A stretch of DNA of 64,000 nucleotides from SIG437 sp045648985 (GTDB lineage: Bacteria > Bacillota > Clostridia > UBA1381 > UBA9506). The position numbers were made by a program, and so were the translations under genes. Below the pieces are notes generated by a model. The model ran no database searches and was not told the DNA's origin. It worked only from the letters and a program-made list of their open reading frames with translations. Positions 36,030-44,326 of this stretch are shown piece by piece. The stretch spans positions 9,561 to 73,560 of the forward strand of contig JAZROZ010000002.1 in the NCBI GenBank assembly GCA_045648985.1, written 5' to 3'. Within the stretch, counting starts at the first letter, position 1; each line of letters begins with the position of its first letter.

Positions 36030-36341
36030 TTACGCTTCTATCTTTTCAATTACAACTTTTGTGTAAGGCTGTCTGTGGCCCTGTGTTTTCTTATATCCGC
36101 GCTTTGGCTTGAATTTGAAAACGATAACCTTCTTAGCTTTGCCTTCTTTTAAAACTTTTGCAGAAACCTTAGCACCGTCAACATAAGGAGCACCAACCTT
36201 TAAGTCAGCACCTTCGCCCACTGCGATAACTTTGTCAAAAGTAACAACTTCGTCAGCTGCTGCGCCAAGTTTTTCAACGAAGATAGCATCGCCTTCTGCT
36301 ACTTTATACTGTTTTCCGCCTGTTTCAATGATTGCGTACAT
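36030..36341 (-). CDS. rplU: 50S ribosomal protein L21
   Basis: A 103-residue large-subunit protein binding 23S rRNA. The family start MYAIIETGGKQYKV and the C-terminal motif KPKRGYKKTQGHRQPYT are intact and full length. It is the first gene of the operon, with GGAGGAGGTGCGAC as a ribosome binding site and an 85-base leader from the promoter at 36433-36462. Confidence 0.97.
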   Translation of the reverse strand: MYAIIETGGKQYKVAEGDAIFVEKLGAAADEVVTFDKVIAVGEGADLKVGAPYVDGAKVSAKVLKEGKAKKVIVFKFKPKRGYKKTQGHRQPYTKVVIEKIEA

Positions 36342-36426
36342 GTCGCACCTCCTCCATCCTTGCTCGCTGTGTCAAAAATTTAAAGGTAGGAAAATTTCTC
36401 CGTTTGAGACCTTTCACACGCGGCTA
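36342..36426 (-). promoter_or_regulatory. Possible L21 leader (autoregulatory mRNA element)
   Basis: The 5' leader of rplU is ~85 nt. On the minus strand AAAGGTCTCAAACGGAG is followed by TTTTCCTACCTTT, so AAAGGT can pair with ACCTTT, and a second G-rich segment precedes the ribosome binding site. A structured 'L21 leader' is known before rplU in many Firmicutes; I match it only by position and approximate folding. Confidence 0.45.
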
Positions 36427-36432
36427 AAAGAT

Positions 36433-36462
36433 ATTATAACACTTTTAAAAGGCTTTTGTCAA
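36433..36462 (-). promoter_or_regulatory. Promoter of the rplU operon
   Basis: On the minus strand TTGACA (36462-36457) and TATAAT (36438-36433) are perfect consensus elements with an 18-base spacer, fitting strong ribosomal protein expression. Confidence 0.85.
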
Positions 36463-36531
36463 CTCATTTTTAAAGAAAAATTTAAAATATAATGTATTTT
36501 TCTTATAAGACGGAAAAGTTATTTGATTTTA

Positions 36532-36560
36532 TTGATTTTTTTGCTCATTCGATGTATAAT
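36532..36560 (+). promoter_or_regulatory. Promoter of the GNAT gene
   Basis: TTGATT (36532-36537) and TATAAT (36555-36560) with a 17-base spacer; the ATG follows at 36590, divergent from the rplU promoter. Confidence 0.75.
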
Positions 36561-36589
36561 AAACTTAAAAACGAATGTGAGATAGTATT

Positions 36590-37024
36590 ATGAAATTTAT
36601 TGCAAAAAGTTTTTCAGAGCTTTCATTAGCTGAGCTGTATGAAATTTTAAAATCAAGGACAGAGATTTTCCTTTTAGAGCAAAATATCATTTGTCAGGAT
36701 ATGGATGATATTGACTATGAAAGCCTGCATTGTTTTTTCTGTGACGGCAAAAGAGTCAGGGCATATTTAAGGGCGTTTTGCTTAGAAAAAGACGTTGTTA
36801 AGATAGGCAGAGTGCTGACTTTAGAACATAAAAAAGGGCTTGGAAGCGAGCTTATGAGAAATAGTATTGAGGAAATAAAAGCCCGCTTTAAAGCTAAGAA
36901 AATATGCGTAATCGCACAAAAGCAAGCAGTCCCGTTTTATGAAAAAATGGGATTTTGCATAACTTCCGATGAGTTTTTGGAAGAAGGAGTAGTGCATGTC
37001 GCTATGGAAATGGATTTAGTATAG
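36590..37024 (+). CDS. GNAT-family N-acetyltransferase, ElaA-like
   Basis: A 144-residue acetyltransferase that would move an acetyl group from acetyl-CoA to an unknown amine. The acetyl-CoA-binding segment is VVKIGRVLTLEHKKGLGSEL (~67-86) with the R/Q-x-x-G-x-G/A variant KKGLGS; AQKQAVPFYEKMGF (~110-124) is the C-terminal GNAT signature. The overall length and opening (LYEILKSRTEIFLLEQ) fit ElaA. The ribosome binding site is weak (GTGAGATAG). It has its own promoter. Confidence 0.83.
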   Translation: MKFIAKSFSELSLAELYEILKSRTEIFLLEQNIICQDMDDIDYESLHCFFCDGKRVRAYLRAFCLEKDVVKIGRVLTLEHKKGLGSELMRNSIEEIKARFKAKKICVIAQKQAVPFYEKMGFCITSDEFLEEGVVHVAMEMDLV

Positions 37025-37081
37025 CAAGGTATAAAATTTCATTGAACGTAAAAACACAAATACAAAAGAGGAGGGGAAATA

Positions 37082-40000
37082 ATGGGTTTTGTTCATTTGC
37101 ACGTACATACAGAATTCAGCTTTTTAGACGGAGCATGCAGAATAAACGAAATGATCGAGCGCACTAAAGAGCTTGGAATGAAAGCAATCGCCATAACAGA
37201 TCACGGCGGAATGTACGGTGTTATAGATTTTTATAAAAAAGCTAAAGCGGAGGGGATAAAGCCTATTATCGGCTGTGAAGTCTATACCGCTTCTAAAAAT
37301 ATGTATGATAAATCTCACGAGATGGGTAACAGAACAGGCCACTTAGTGCTTCTTTGTAAAAATATGACGGGCTATAAAAACCTTATTAAGCTTGATTCAC
37401 TGGCTTTTACAGACGGTTTTTACTATAAGCCGAGAGTGGATATTGAGCATATCAAAAAATATTCACAAGGGTTAATCTGCCTTTCTGCGTGCTTAGCGGG
37501 TGATATCCCTAATGCAATACTAAACGATGATATAAAAAGGGCAAAAGAGCTAATAGAGGAATATATCGAAATATTTGGAAAAGACAACTTCTTTTTAGAA
37601 ATCCAGGACCATAATATGATGGAGCAAAAGAAGGTAAATCAGGGCATCATTAAGCTTGCAAAAGAGTATGATTTGGGACTTGTTGCAACAAATGACGTTC
37701 ACTATCTAAAAAGAGAAGATGCAAAGTATCAGGACATCTTAATGTGCATCCAGACGAACAGAAAAGTAGCAGAAACAGACAGAATGAGCTTTGAAACAGA
37801 CGAGTTCTATTTAAAGAGCGAAGAAGAAATGAAAGAGCTTTTTGGTAGCATCCCCGAAAGCCTTTCAAACACAGAGAAAATCGCTGATATGTGTAATGTT
37901 GATTTTGAGTTTGGAAACTATCTTCTTCCCGAGTTTGACGTGCCGGATGGTAAAGACGCATATGAATATTTAGAGGAGCTTTGCAGAAAGGGAATAAACG
38001 AAAGATACGAAACAGTAACTGATGAAATAGAACAAAGACTATCCTATGAGCTCCACGTCATCAAAAATATGGGATATGTCGATTACTTCTTAATTGTGTG
38101 GGATTTTATAAAATATGCTAAAGATAACGGCATACCGATAGGCCCTGGAAGAGGCAGTGCTGCAGGAAGTATAGTTGCGTATTCACTTCACATAACAGAT
38201 ATTGACCCGATTCGTTTCAATCTTCTTTTTGAGCGTTTTTTAAACCCTGAAAGAATCAGTATGCCTGATATTGACGTCGATATATGTAACGAAAACAGAG
38301 GAAAAGTAATTGACTACGTTGTAGAAAAATACGGCAGAGAAAAGGTTGCACAGATTATCACATTTAACGCAATGAAAGCGCGTGCCGCAGTACGTGACGT
38401 TGCGAGAGTTCTGGATATTCCATATGCAGATACTGACGTTATCGCAAAGCTCATTCCAATGGAAGCAAAAATGACGATTAAAAAGGCGATAGAAATATCA
38501 CCTGACTTAAAAGAAAGATATGAAGAAGACCCACAGGTAAAAGAGCTTTTAGATGATGCTATGGCACTCGAGGGCCTGACAAGAAACGCAGGCACTCACG
38601 CAGCAGGTGTAATCATCACAAAAGAGCCGATAACGAACTATATCCCGATACAGAAAAATGACGAAGTCACAACAACTCAGTTCCCAATGGGAACAGTAGA
38701 GGAGCTGGGACTTCTAAAGATGGACTTTTTAGGACTTCGTAACCTTTCCATCATAAAAGATGCAGTTGATATCATCGAGCTTTCAACGGGTGAAAGACTT
38801 GATATTTCAAAAATAGACATAGACAAAAAAGAAGTTTACGAAATGCTTTCGCGCGGCGAAACTGAGGGCGTATTCCAGCTTGAGAGTCAGGGTATGAAGC
38901 AATTTATAAAGGAATTAAAGCCAAACAGTATAGAAGATGTCATAGCGGGAATATCGCTGTATAGACCCGGTCCGATGGACCAGATTCCAAGATATATTGA
39001 AAATAAAAACAATCCACAGAATGTAAAATATAAGCACGAGATTTTAGAGCCTATTTTAAACGTAACCTACGGCTGTATGGTGTATCAGGAGCAGGTTATG
39101 CAGATTGTCAGGGAAATGGGCGGCTATTCACTGGGAAGAGCTGACCTTGTTCGCCGTGCAATGAGTAAGAAAAAAGCAGACGTAATGGCAGAAGAACGCA
39201 AAAACTTTATCTATGGAAAAACAGATGATGACGGAAACGTTTTAATCGACGGCGCTTTAAGAAGAGGTGTTTCAGAAGAGGCTGCCAATGCTATATTTGA
39301 CGAAATGATGGACTTTGCAGAGTATGCCTTTAACAAATCTCACGCGGCGGCATATGCTGCGATTACGTACCAGACAGCATATTTAAAATGCTTCTATCCT
39401 GCACAGTATATGGCAGCGCTGCTCTCAAGCGTATTAGATTCGCCTGCAAAAGTATCACGATATACGATTGATGCAGAGAGAATGGGAATAAAAATACTTC
39501 CGCCTGACATAAATGAAAGTTATAGCGGCTTTACAGAATCAAACGGAAATATCAGGTTTGGCCTCGCCGTTATTAAAAACATAGGCATAGGATGTATTGA
39601 CTCAATAGTTAGAGAGAGAAAGAAAAACGGAAAATATAAAAGCTATGAGGATTTTGTAAAACGTACTTCATATCTAAACGTATCAAAACGAGTACACGAA
39701 AATCTCATAAAAGCGGGCGCTTTTTTCTCGCTCGGCGAAAAACGTTCCGAGCTTTTGATGCGATATAACGAGCTTTTAGACGCAATAGCGGATGACAGAA
39801 AGAAAAATGTTGAGGGACAAATCTCACTCTTTGGTGAAGATGAGGAAACAGGCATCAGCGAAACATACATTAAAAGAGATGAATTTGACCATAAGATGCT
39901 TCTGGCACTCGAAAAAGAAGTTGCAGGCTTCTATATTTCAGGTCACCCCTTAGATGAATACAAAGATATAGTAGAAAAATATTCAACAATATATTCAGCT

Positions 40001-40561
40001 GATTTGTTGAGGGATGAAGAGGGAGCAGAAAACGCTATCTATGACGGCAAGGAAGTTTCGATGTGTGCTATCATAACTGCAGTTAAAACAAAGATTGCCA
40101 AAAACAATCAAATGATGGCATTTATCACGATTGAAGATTTGACAGGAAGCATAGAAGCTTTGGTGTTCCCGAAAACGTATAAAGATGTAAAAGCCTACAT
40201 ACAGGAAGACAGCATCGTAAAAATAGACGGAAGACTGAGCTATCGCGAAGAGGAAGAGCCTAAGCTTTTGTGTAATAGTATAGTTCGCATTTCCGACCTT
40301 TCAAAAGAGCCAATAAAAAAGGAAAGTGTAGTAAGTAACGAAAAGCTATATATAAAATTCAGCTTGGGAAAAGATTTCCTACTCGAAAAAGTAAAGGGAA
40401 TTTTGAAATTACATAGCGGAAACACTCCTGTCTATGTCCATATCGAAGAAACAAAACAAACGGCACTCGCACAGAAAGAATACTTCGTAAATGCAAACGA
40501 AGATTTAATGAAAGAGCTTTCCGATATGCTCGGAGAAGAAAATGTGGTGCTAAGGAAATAA
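37082..40561 (+). CDS. dnaE: DNA polymerase III alpha subunit, DnaE type
   Basis: A replicative DNA polymerase of 1159 residues, the usual DnaE1 length. The PHP domain is at 1-~270 (HLHVHTEFSFLDGACRI; AITDHGGMYG). The polymerase core carries GPGRGSAAGS (~355) and the metal aspartates in PDIDVDICNENR (~397-408). GVFQLESQGMKQFIKELKP (~592) is a family signature. A helix-hairpin-helix region (GIGCIDSIV) and an OB-fold (~985-1070, ITIEDLTGSIEALVFPKTY) complete it. Low-GC Gram-positives usually also have PolC, which is not in this window. AGAGGAGGGGAAATA precedes the ATG. Confidence 0.96.
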   Translation: MGFVHLHVHTEFSFLDGACRINEMIERTKELGMKAIAITDHGGMYGVIDFYKKAKAEGIKPIIGCEVYTASKNMYDKSHEMGNRTGHLVLLCKNMTGYKNLIKLDSLAFTDGFYYKPRVDIEHIKKYSQGLICLSACLAGDIPNAILNDDIKRAKELIEEYIEIFGKDNFFLEIQDHNMMEQKKVNQGIIKLAKEYDLGLVATNDVHYLKREDAKYQDILMCIQTNRKVAETDRMSFETDEFYLKSEEEMKELFGSIPESLSNTEKIADMCNVDFEFGNYLLPEFDVPDGKDAYEYLEELCRKGINERYETVTDEIEQRLSYELHVIKNMGYVDYFLIVWDFIKYAKDNGIPIGPGRGSAAGSIVAYSLHITDIDPIRFNLLFERFLNPERISMPDIDVDICNENRGKVIDYVVEKYGREKVAQIITFNAMKARAAVRDVARVLDIPYADTDVIAKLIPMEAKMTIKKAIEISPDLKERYEEDPQVKELLDDAMALEGLTRNAGTHAAGVIITKEPITNYIPIQKNDEVTTTQFPMGTVEELGLLKMDFLGLRNLSIIKDAVDIIELSTGERLDISKIDIDKKEVYEMLSRGETEGVFQLESQGMKQFIKELKPNSIEDVIAGISLYRPGPMDQIPRYIENKNNPQNVKYKHEILEPILNVTYGCMVYQEQVMQIVREMGGYSLGRADLVRRAMSKKKADVMAEERKNFIYGKTDDDGNVLIDGALRRGVSEEAANAIFDEMMDFAEYAFNKSHAAAYAAITYQTAYLKCFYPAQYMAALLSSVLDSPAKVSRYTIDAERMGIKILPPDINESYSGFTESNGNIRFGLAVIKNIGIGCIDSIVRERKKNGKYKSYEDFVKRTSYLNVSKRVHENLIKAGAFFSLGEKRSELLMRYNELLDAIADDRKKNVEGQISLFGEDEETGISETYIKRDEFDHKMLLALEKEVAGFYISGHPLDEYKDIVEKYSTIYSADLLRDEEGAENAIYDGKEVSMCAIITAVKTKIAKNNQMMAFITIEDLTGSIEALVFPKTYKDVKAYIQEDSIVKIDGRLSYREEEEPKLLCNSIVRISDLSKEPIKKESVVSNEKLYIKFSLGKDFLLEKVKGILKLHSGNTPVYVHIEETKQTALAQKEYFVNANEDLMKELSDMLGEENVVLRK

Positions 40562-40600
40562 AAGTGCTTAATATGTATTTGCATAAAAGAGGTGGCATAA

Positions 40601-40990
40601 ATGAGGAAAAGCATATTTTGTATTATCATTATTGTTGTGGTGCTAGCTTTAGCAGCTGGCGGTGCTTTATATTTTAAAGCATCCGATGATATTGTTGAAA
40701 TATCATCAGATAGTGTCAAGGGTATAACAAATGAGGAAGCAGAGAATTTATGCCAGTCTGTTTTAGGGGAAAAAGACGAAGAAACAGGATTTACATTCTC
40801 CTTTGGTACTTCGGGAGCCATTAAAACAAAAGGAAAGCAATACTATGTGGTAAGAGTTTCATGGCTGGTAAACGGCAGTCACTTGTCATACATTGGAGAT
40901 TTCTTTGTCTCGGCAGATGGCAAAGAGATTTATGACGGAACGGCTCTGTCAGGCGAATACACAATGGAAAATGTAATATGGAGAGAATAA
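40601..40990 (+). CDS. Small single-pass membrane or exported protein of unknown function
   Basis: A 129-residue protein not recognised from any family. Residues 1-23 are a positive start followed by a strongly hydrophobic stretch (CIIIIVVVLALAAGGALYF), a signal anchor or uncleaved signal; C7 lacks a lipobox. The outer domain ends with YVVRVSWLVNGSHLSYIGD, FVSADGKEIYDG, resembling small PepSY-like or stress-type extracytoplasmic domains in its alternating beta pattern. It starts 39 bases after dnaE with AAGAGGTGGC as ribosome binding site and is probably its cotranscribed neighbour. Confidence 0.65.
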   Translation: MRKSIFCIIIIVVVLALAAGGALYFKASDDIVEISSDSVKGITNEEAENLCQSVLGEKDEETGFTFSFGTSGAIKTKGKQYYVVRVSWLVNGSHLSYIGDFFVSADGKEIYDGTALSGEYTMENVIWRE

Positions 40991-41002
40991 TTTATCTGAA
41001 AC

Positions 41003-41038
41003 TAACGCCAAGACAAAGGGATAAGGGCGTTATGTTTT
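41003..41038 (+). terminator. Possible terminator of the dnaE unit
   Basis: TAACGCC (41003-41009) pairs with GGCGTTA (41026-41032), loop of 16, followed by TGTTTT. A short stem with a short T-run, so only a moderate candidate. Confidence 0.4.
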
Positions 41039-41111
41039 AATGTATTGTTTTTCCAGTCTTGACACGAACATATCTCCTGTTTTTTGCTCATTAATATAGA
41101 AAAACTACAAA

Positions 41112-41140
41112 AAAATGCTCGTCTTATAGACGAGCATTTT
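41112..41140 (-). terminator. Terminator after the coiled-coil gene
   Basis: AAAATGCTCGTCT pairs with AGACGAGCATTTT over 13 bases around a three-base loop (41112-41140). On the minus strand the arm runs into TTTTTTTGTAG, so it terminates the minus-strand cluster. Confidence 0.85.
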
Positions 41141-41150
41141 CAAATTTTAC

Positions 41151-41591
41151 TTAGTTCTTTAAATCTTTTCTGTTTTCGCGTACTGTTTCAACAGTAGTGA
41201 TTAAGTTTTCTTCAAGCTGGGCCATCAAACCATCTGCATACTGAAGACAGCTGAGTCTGACTTCGCGAGCATTCTCGTTAGCATGCTCGATGATTTCGTT
41301 TGCCTGTGCATAAGCCTGCTTTGTGATTTCGTGCTCGTTAACCATAGCCAAAATCTTGTCTTCTGCATTTTTAATGATAGCAGCAGCTTCTTTCTGTGCA
41401 TCTGCAATAATGCGCTGACGTTCTTCTTTTACCCATTTTGCCTGTTTCATTTCATCAGGGAATTTGATGCGTGCTTCCTGGAGTATGTCTAAAAGCTCGT
41501 CTTTATCAACTATGCCTTTTCCCCAGAAAGGAATTGTAAGACTGTGTTCTATTTTTTCCTCTAAAACTTCAATTATTTCCATTAATTCCAT
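41151..41591 (-). CDS. Small coiled-coil protein (DivIVA/ATP-synthase-b-like), function unknown
   Basis: A 146-residue cytoplasmic protein. The start at 41591 (MELMEIIEVLEEKIEH) has GAGGCGG upstream; a longer frame upstream would overlap rsmD and has no ribosome binding site. Residues ~55-140 form an extended amphipathic helix (ERQRIIADAQKEAAAIIKNA, then EIIEHANENAREVRLSCLQY) like the coiled coil of DivIVA or V-ATPase subunit E. Clostridial genomes often have a short protein of this kind, named only 'ATPase', beside rsmD; enzymatic motifs such as Walker A are absent. A cell-division or envelope-organising role is a guess. Confidence 0.75.
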   Translation of the reverse strand: MELMEIIEVLEEKIEHSLTIPFWGKGIVDKDELLDILQEARIKFPDEMKQAKWVKEERQRIIADAQKEAAAIIKNAEDKILAMVNEHEITKQAYAQANEIIEHANENAREVRLSCLQYADGLMAQLEENLITTVETVRENRKDLKN

Positions 41592-41631
41592 CTTTACCGC
41601 CTCTTTTCTATATGTAATAAAATTTTTTACT

Positions 41632-42171
41632 TTATAAATTTTGCAAAACAAAAACGAAAATCTTGCCGTATCGTTTAGCTCGATAAATCTTAAAAAGCGA
41701 CTCATCGGGTGAAAACTTTTCATCATCTGTTTCGCAAATAATATAACCGCTATCTGCTAAAAGCTTTCGATTGTGAATCAAAAGCAAAGCTTCATCCAAA
41801 AGACCATCACTATATGGTGGGTCAAGAAAAATAATGTCAAAAGAATCGCAAGTGTTTTCCAAAAAACGAGCAAAATCCGAAAGAATACATTTTGCCCTGC
41901 ATGACAGGGAAGTGATGCGCAGATTTTCCTTTGTGACAGAAAGTGATTCTTCGCTTTTATCGACAAAAACTGCACTTTCACAGCCGCGACTGAGTGCTTC
42001 TATGCCTAAAGCTCCGCTTCCTGCAAATAAATCAAGGACTTTAGCATCCATAAGAGAAAACGCAAGCATATTAAAAACTGATTCTTTAACTCTGTCAAGT
42101 GTAGGACGGACATTATAATCCGGTGGAGAGACAAGTTTTTTTCCCCTTGCACTTCCTGAAATCACTCTCAA
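41632..42171 (-). CDS. rsmD: 16S rRNA (guanine966-N2)-methyltransferase
   Basis: A 179-residue SAM-dependent methyltransferase acting on G966 of 16S rRNA. RVISGSARGKKL at the N-terminus is the family signature, RPTLDRVKESVFNML follows, VLDLFAGSGALGIEA (~43-57) binds SAM, and the catalytic DPPY is at ~116-119 (IIFLDPPYSDG). It starts at TTG (42171); the only nearby ATG is out of frame. The promoter at 42212-42239 precedes it. Confidence 0.93.
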   Translation of the reverse strand: MRVISGSARGKKLVSPPDYNVRPTLDRVKESVFNMLAFSLMDAKVLDLFAGSGALGIEALSRGCESAVFVDKSEESLSVTKENLRITSLSCRAKCILSDFARFLENTCDSFDIIFLDPPYSDGLLDEALLLIHNRKLLADSGYIICETDDEKFSPDESLFKIYRAKRYGKIFVFVLQNL

Positions 42172-42211
42172 AAAACATCAATCCCACTTTAATATATTTT
42201 TCTACAATACT

Positions 42212-42239
42212 ATTTTATACTATTATCGAAAAATGTCAA
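42212..42239 (-). promoter_or_regulatory. Promoter of rsmD
   Basis: On the minus strand TTGACA (42239-42234) and TAAAAT (42217-42212) with a 16-base spacer, about 40 bases before the rsmD start and just after the recG stop as read on the plus strand. Confidence 0.6.
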
Positions 42240-42256
42240 GATGTTTTATGTATTTT

Positions 42257-44305
42257 TTAACTAAATGTAACACTATTGTCAAATAAACCTTTAATTTTTT
42301 CTAAAATCGTCAAATTTTCGCGTTTTTCTAATATCGGATCATCGTACATCAGCTCTTTTGATGCTTTTGTGGTCAAATCAAGTATTTCCATATCGCAATA
42401 AAGGTCAGCAATCTTAAATACTGGAAGTCCATGTTGACGTACACCAAAAAATTCACCAGGACCGCGAAGTGAAAGGTCAGTTTCAGCGATTTTAAAGCCG
42501 TCATGGTTGTTTTTCATAGTTTCCATCCGCTTAATTGACGTTTGAGTATTGCCCTCACTAAAGAGCACGCAGTATGACTTGTTTTTGCCACGTCCGACTC
42601 TGCCACGAAGCTGATGAAGCTGAGAAAGACCGAAACGCTCTGCATTTTCTATAATCATAAGCGTTGCGTTCGGAACATCAACACCGACCTCGATAACACT
42701 TGTAGCGCAAAGTACATCAGTTTCGCCACAAGCAAATTTTGTCATAATTGCTTCTTTTTCTGGAGGCTTCATTTTGCCGTGAATGAAGTCAACCCTTAAA
42801 TCAGGGAGTATGTTTATTTTTAAGTTTTCGGCATATTCTGTGACAGACTTTAGGTTTAAGTTTTCAGATTCTTCGACCAAAGGACAAACGATAAATGTCT
42901 GATGCCCTAAGCTAGCCTCTTTCCTTATAAAGTTATAAATCCGCTGATGCATATGATTACCTAAAACGTATGTTGTGACCTTTTGTCTTCCGGGCGGAAG
43001 CTCGTCTATCATTGAAATATCAAGGTCGCCATAGAGAATAAGCGCCATTGTGCGCGGAATAGGTGTCGCTGTCATAACTAAAGTATGCGGATTTTGAGAC
43101 TTTTGGGAAAGTAGCTTTCGCTGGTTTACACCAAATCTGTGTTGCTCATCTGTAATAACCAATCCTAAATTTGAAAATTCCACACCGTCTGAAATAAGCG
43201 CATGAGTCCCAACTACAACTATCGCATCCCCTGATGAGATGCGCTCGTACACAACGCGTTTTTCTTTAGCACTTGTAGCACCTAAAAGGAGTACAACCTC
43301 GATGTTATGCTCTTTAAATACCTTTTTAAGATTTTCAAAATGCTGACGTGCTAAAATTTCAGTTGGCGCCATCATAGCCGCAGAAAAGCCGTTTTTTATA
43401 GTTACATACATAGCGCATGCCGCGACAATGGTCTTACCTGAACCAACATCACCGCAAACAAGCCTGTTCATAGCAGTTACCTTTTCCAAATCACTGCAAA
43501 TCTCACGGACAACACGACTTTGCGCGCCCGTGAGTGAGAAAGGAAGTTTTTCTGTAAACACAGAAAGACTGCTTGTCACATATGGCTTGGCACTCTTTTT
43601 GAGTGCGAAATTCCCTTTTAAGAAGTAAAGCGATGTCTGGAAGAAGAAAAGCTCTTCAAAAACAAGCCTTTTCCTTGCAAGCTCAAGCATTTGGGCAGAC
43701 TTGGGAAAATGTATATTGACAATCGCCGTACGCCTTTCACATAAGCCATATTTTTTTATAATATGCTCGGGCAGAGTTTCAGGTATAGCGCCGCATTTTA
43801 AAAGTGCATCTTTGACGTAAGCTGAAATCTGGTTTTGATTTAGTCCTGATTTTAAAGGATAAATGGGGACAATTCTTCCCAAATGAATGTTTTGTCCCTC
43901 CTTTTCAAAGATGGGGGATGCCATTTGGCGCTTTGGAGATAAAGCTACCTTGCCACAGAAAACATATTCATCACCAATGCGGAACTTCTTTTCTAAAAAT
44001 TTGATATTAAACCACACAACCTCTAAAGTTCCTGTGCCGTCTGAAATATTCATTGAATAAATTGTGAGGTTTTGTCTGATTTTGTTTACGCGCATAGCAG
44101 AAGAAACGATGGCTTTGATGCACACCGTTTCGTCATGATTACACTCTATAATTCTTTTGAAGACAGTTCTGTCTTCGTATGTTCTCGGATAGTAACTGAT
44201 AAGGTCGGAAATGGTAAAAAGTCCGAGCGAGTTTAAGAGCTTAGCTCGTTTTTCGCCCACTCCCGATATCGCAGTTATACTTTTGTATAAGTAATTATTA
44301 TCCAT
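42257..44305 (-). CDS. recG: ATP-dependent DNA helicase RecG
   Basis: A 682-residue branch-migration helicase that reverses stalled forks and processes Holliday junctions. The N-terminal wedge/OB region (ISGVGEKRAKLLNSLG; YYPRTYEDRT) is followed by helicase motifs: Walker A CGDVGSGKTIVA (~282-293), DEQH in VITDEQHRFG (~390), TATPIPRT (~420), motif V VIEVGVDVPNA (~565), and the motif VI helix QLRGRVGRG. It is full length for the family. It follows fakA by 21 bases, so the minus-strand genes from 46340 down to here probably share a transcript. Confidence 0.96.
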   Translation of the reverse strand: MDNNYLYKSITAISGVGEKRAKLLNSLGLFTISDLISYYPRTYEDRTVFKRIIECNHDETVCIKAIVSSAMRVNKIRQNLTIYSMNISDGTGTLEVVWFNIKFLEKKFRIGDEYVFCGKVALSPKRQMASPIFEKEGQNIHLGRIVPIYPLKSGLNQNQISAYVKDALLKCGAIPETLPEHIIKKYGLCERRTAIVNIHFPKSAQMLELARKRLVFEELFFFQTSLYFLKGNFALKKSAKPYVTSSLSVFTEKLPFSLTGAQSRVVREICSDLEKVTAMNRLVCGDVGSGKTIVAACAMYVTIKNGFSAAMMAPTEILARQHFENLKKVFKEHNIEVVLLLGATSAKEKRVVYERISSGDAIVVVGTHALISDGVEFSNLGLVITDEQHRFGVNQRKLLSQKSQNPHTLVMTATPIPRTMALILYGDLDISMIDELPPGRQKVTTYVLGNHMHQRIYNFIRKEASLGHQTFIVCPLVEESENLNLKSVTEYAENLKINILPDLRVDFIHGKMKPPEKEAIMTKFACGETDVLCATSVIEVGVDVPNATLMIIENAERFGLSQLHQLRGRVGRGKNKSYCVLFSEGNTQTSIKRMETMKNNHDGFKIAETDLSLRGPGEFFGVRQHGLPVFKIADLYCDMEILDLTTKASKELMYDDPILEKRENLTILEKIKGLFDNSVTFS

Positions 44306-44326
44306 AGCAATTGTCCTTTTTTTTAA

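Noticed and set aside
41592..41726. N-terminal extension of the coiled-coil protein
   Set aside because: It would overlap the end of rsmD in another frame; a ribosome binding site precedes 41591 instead.
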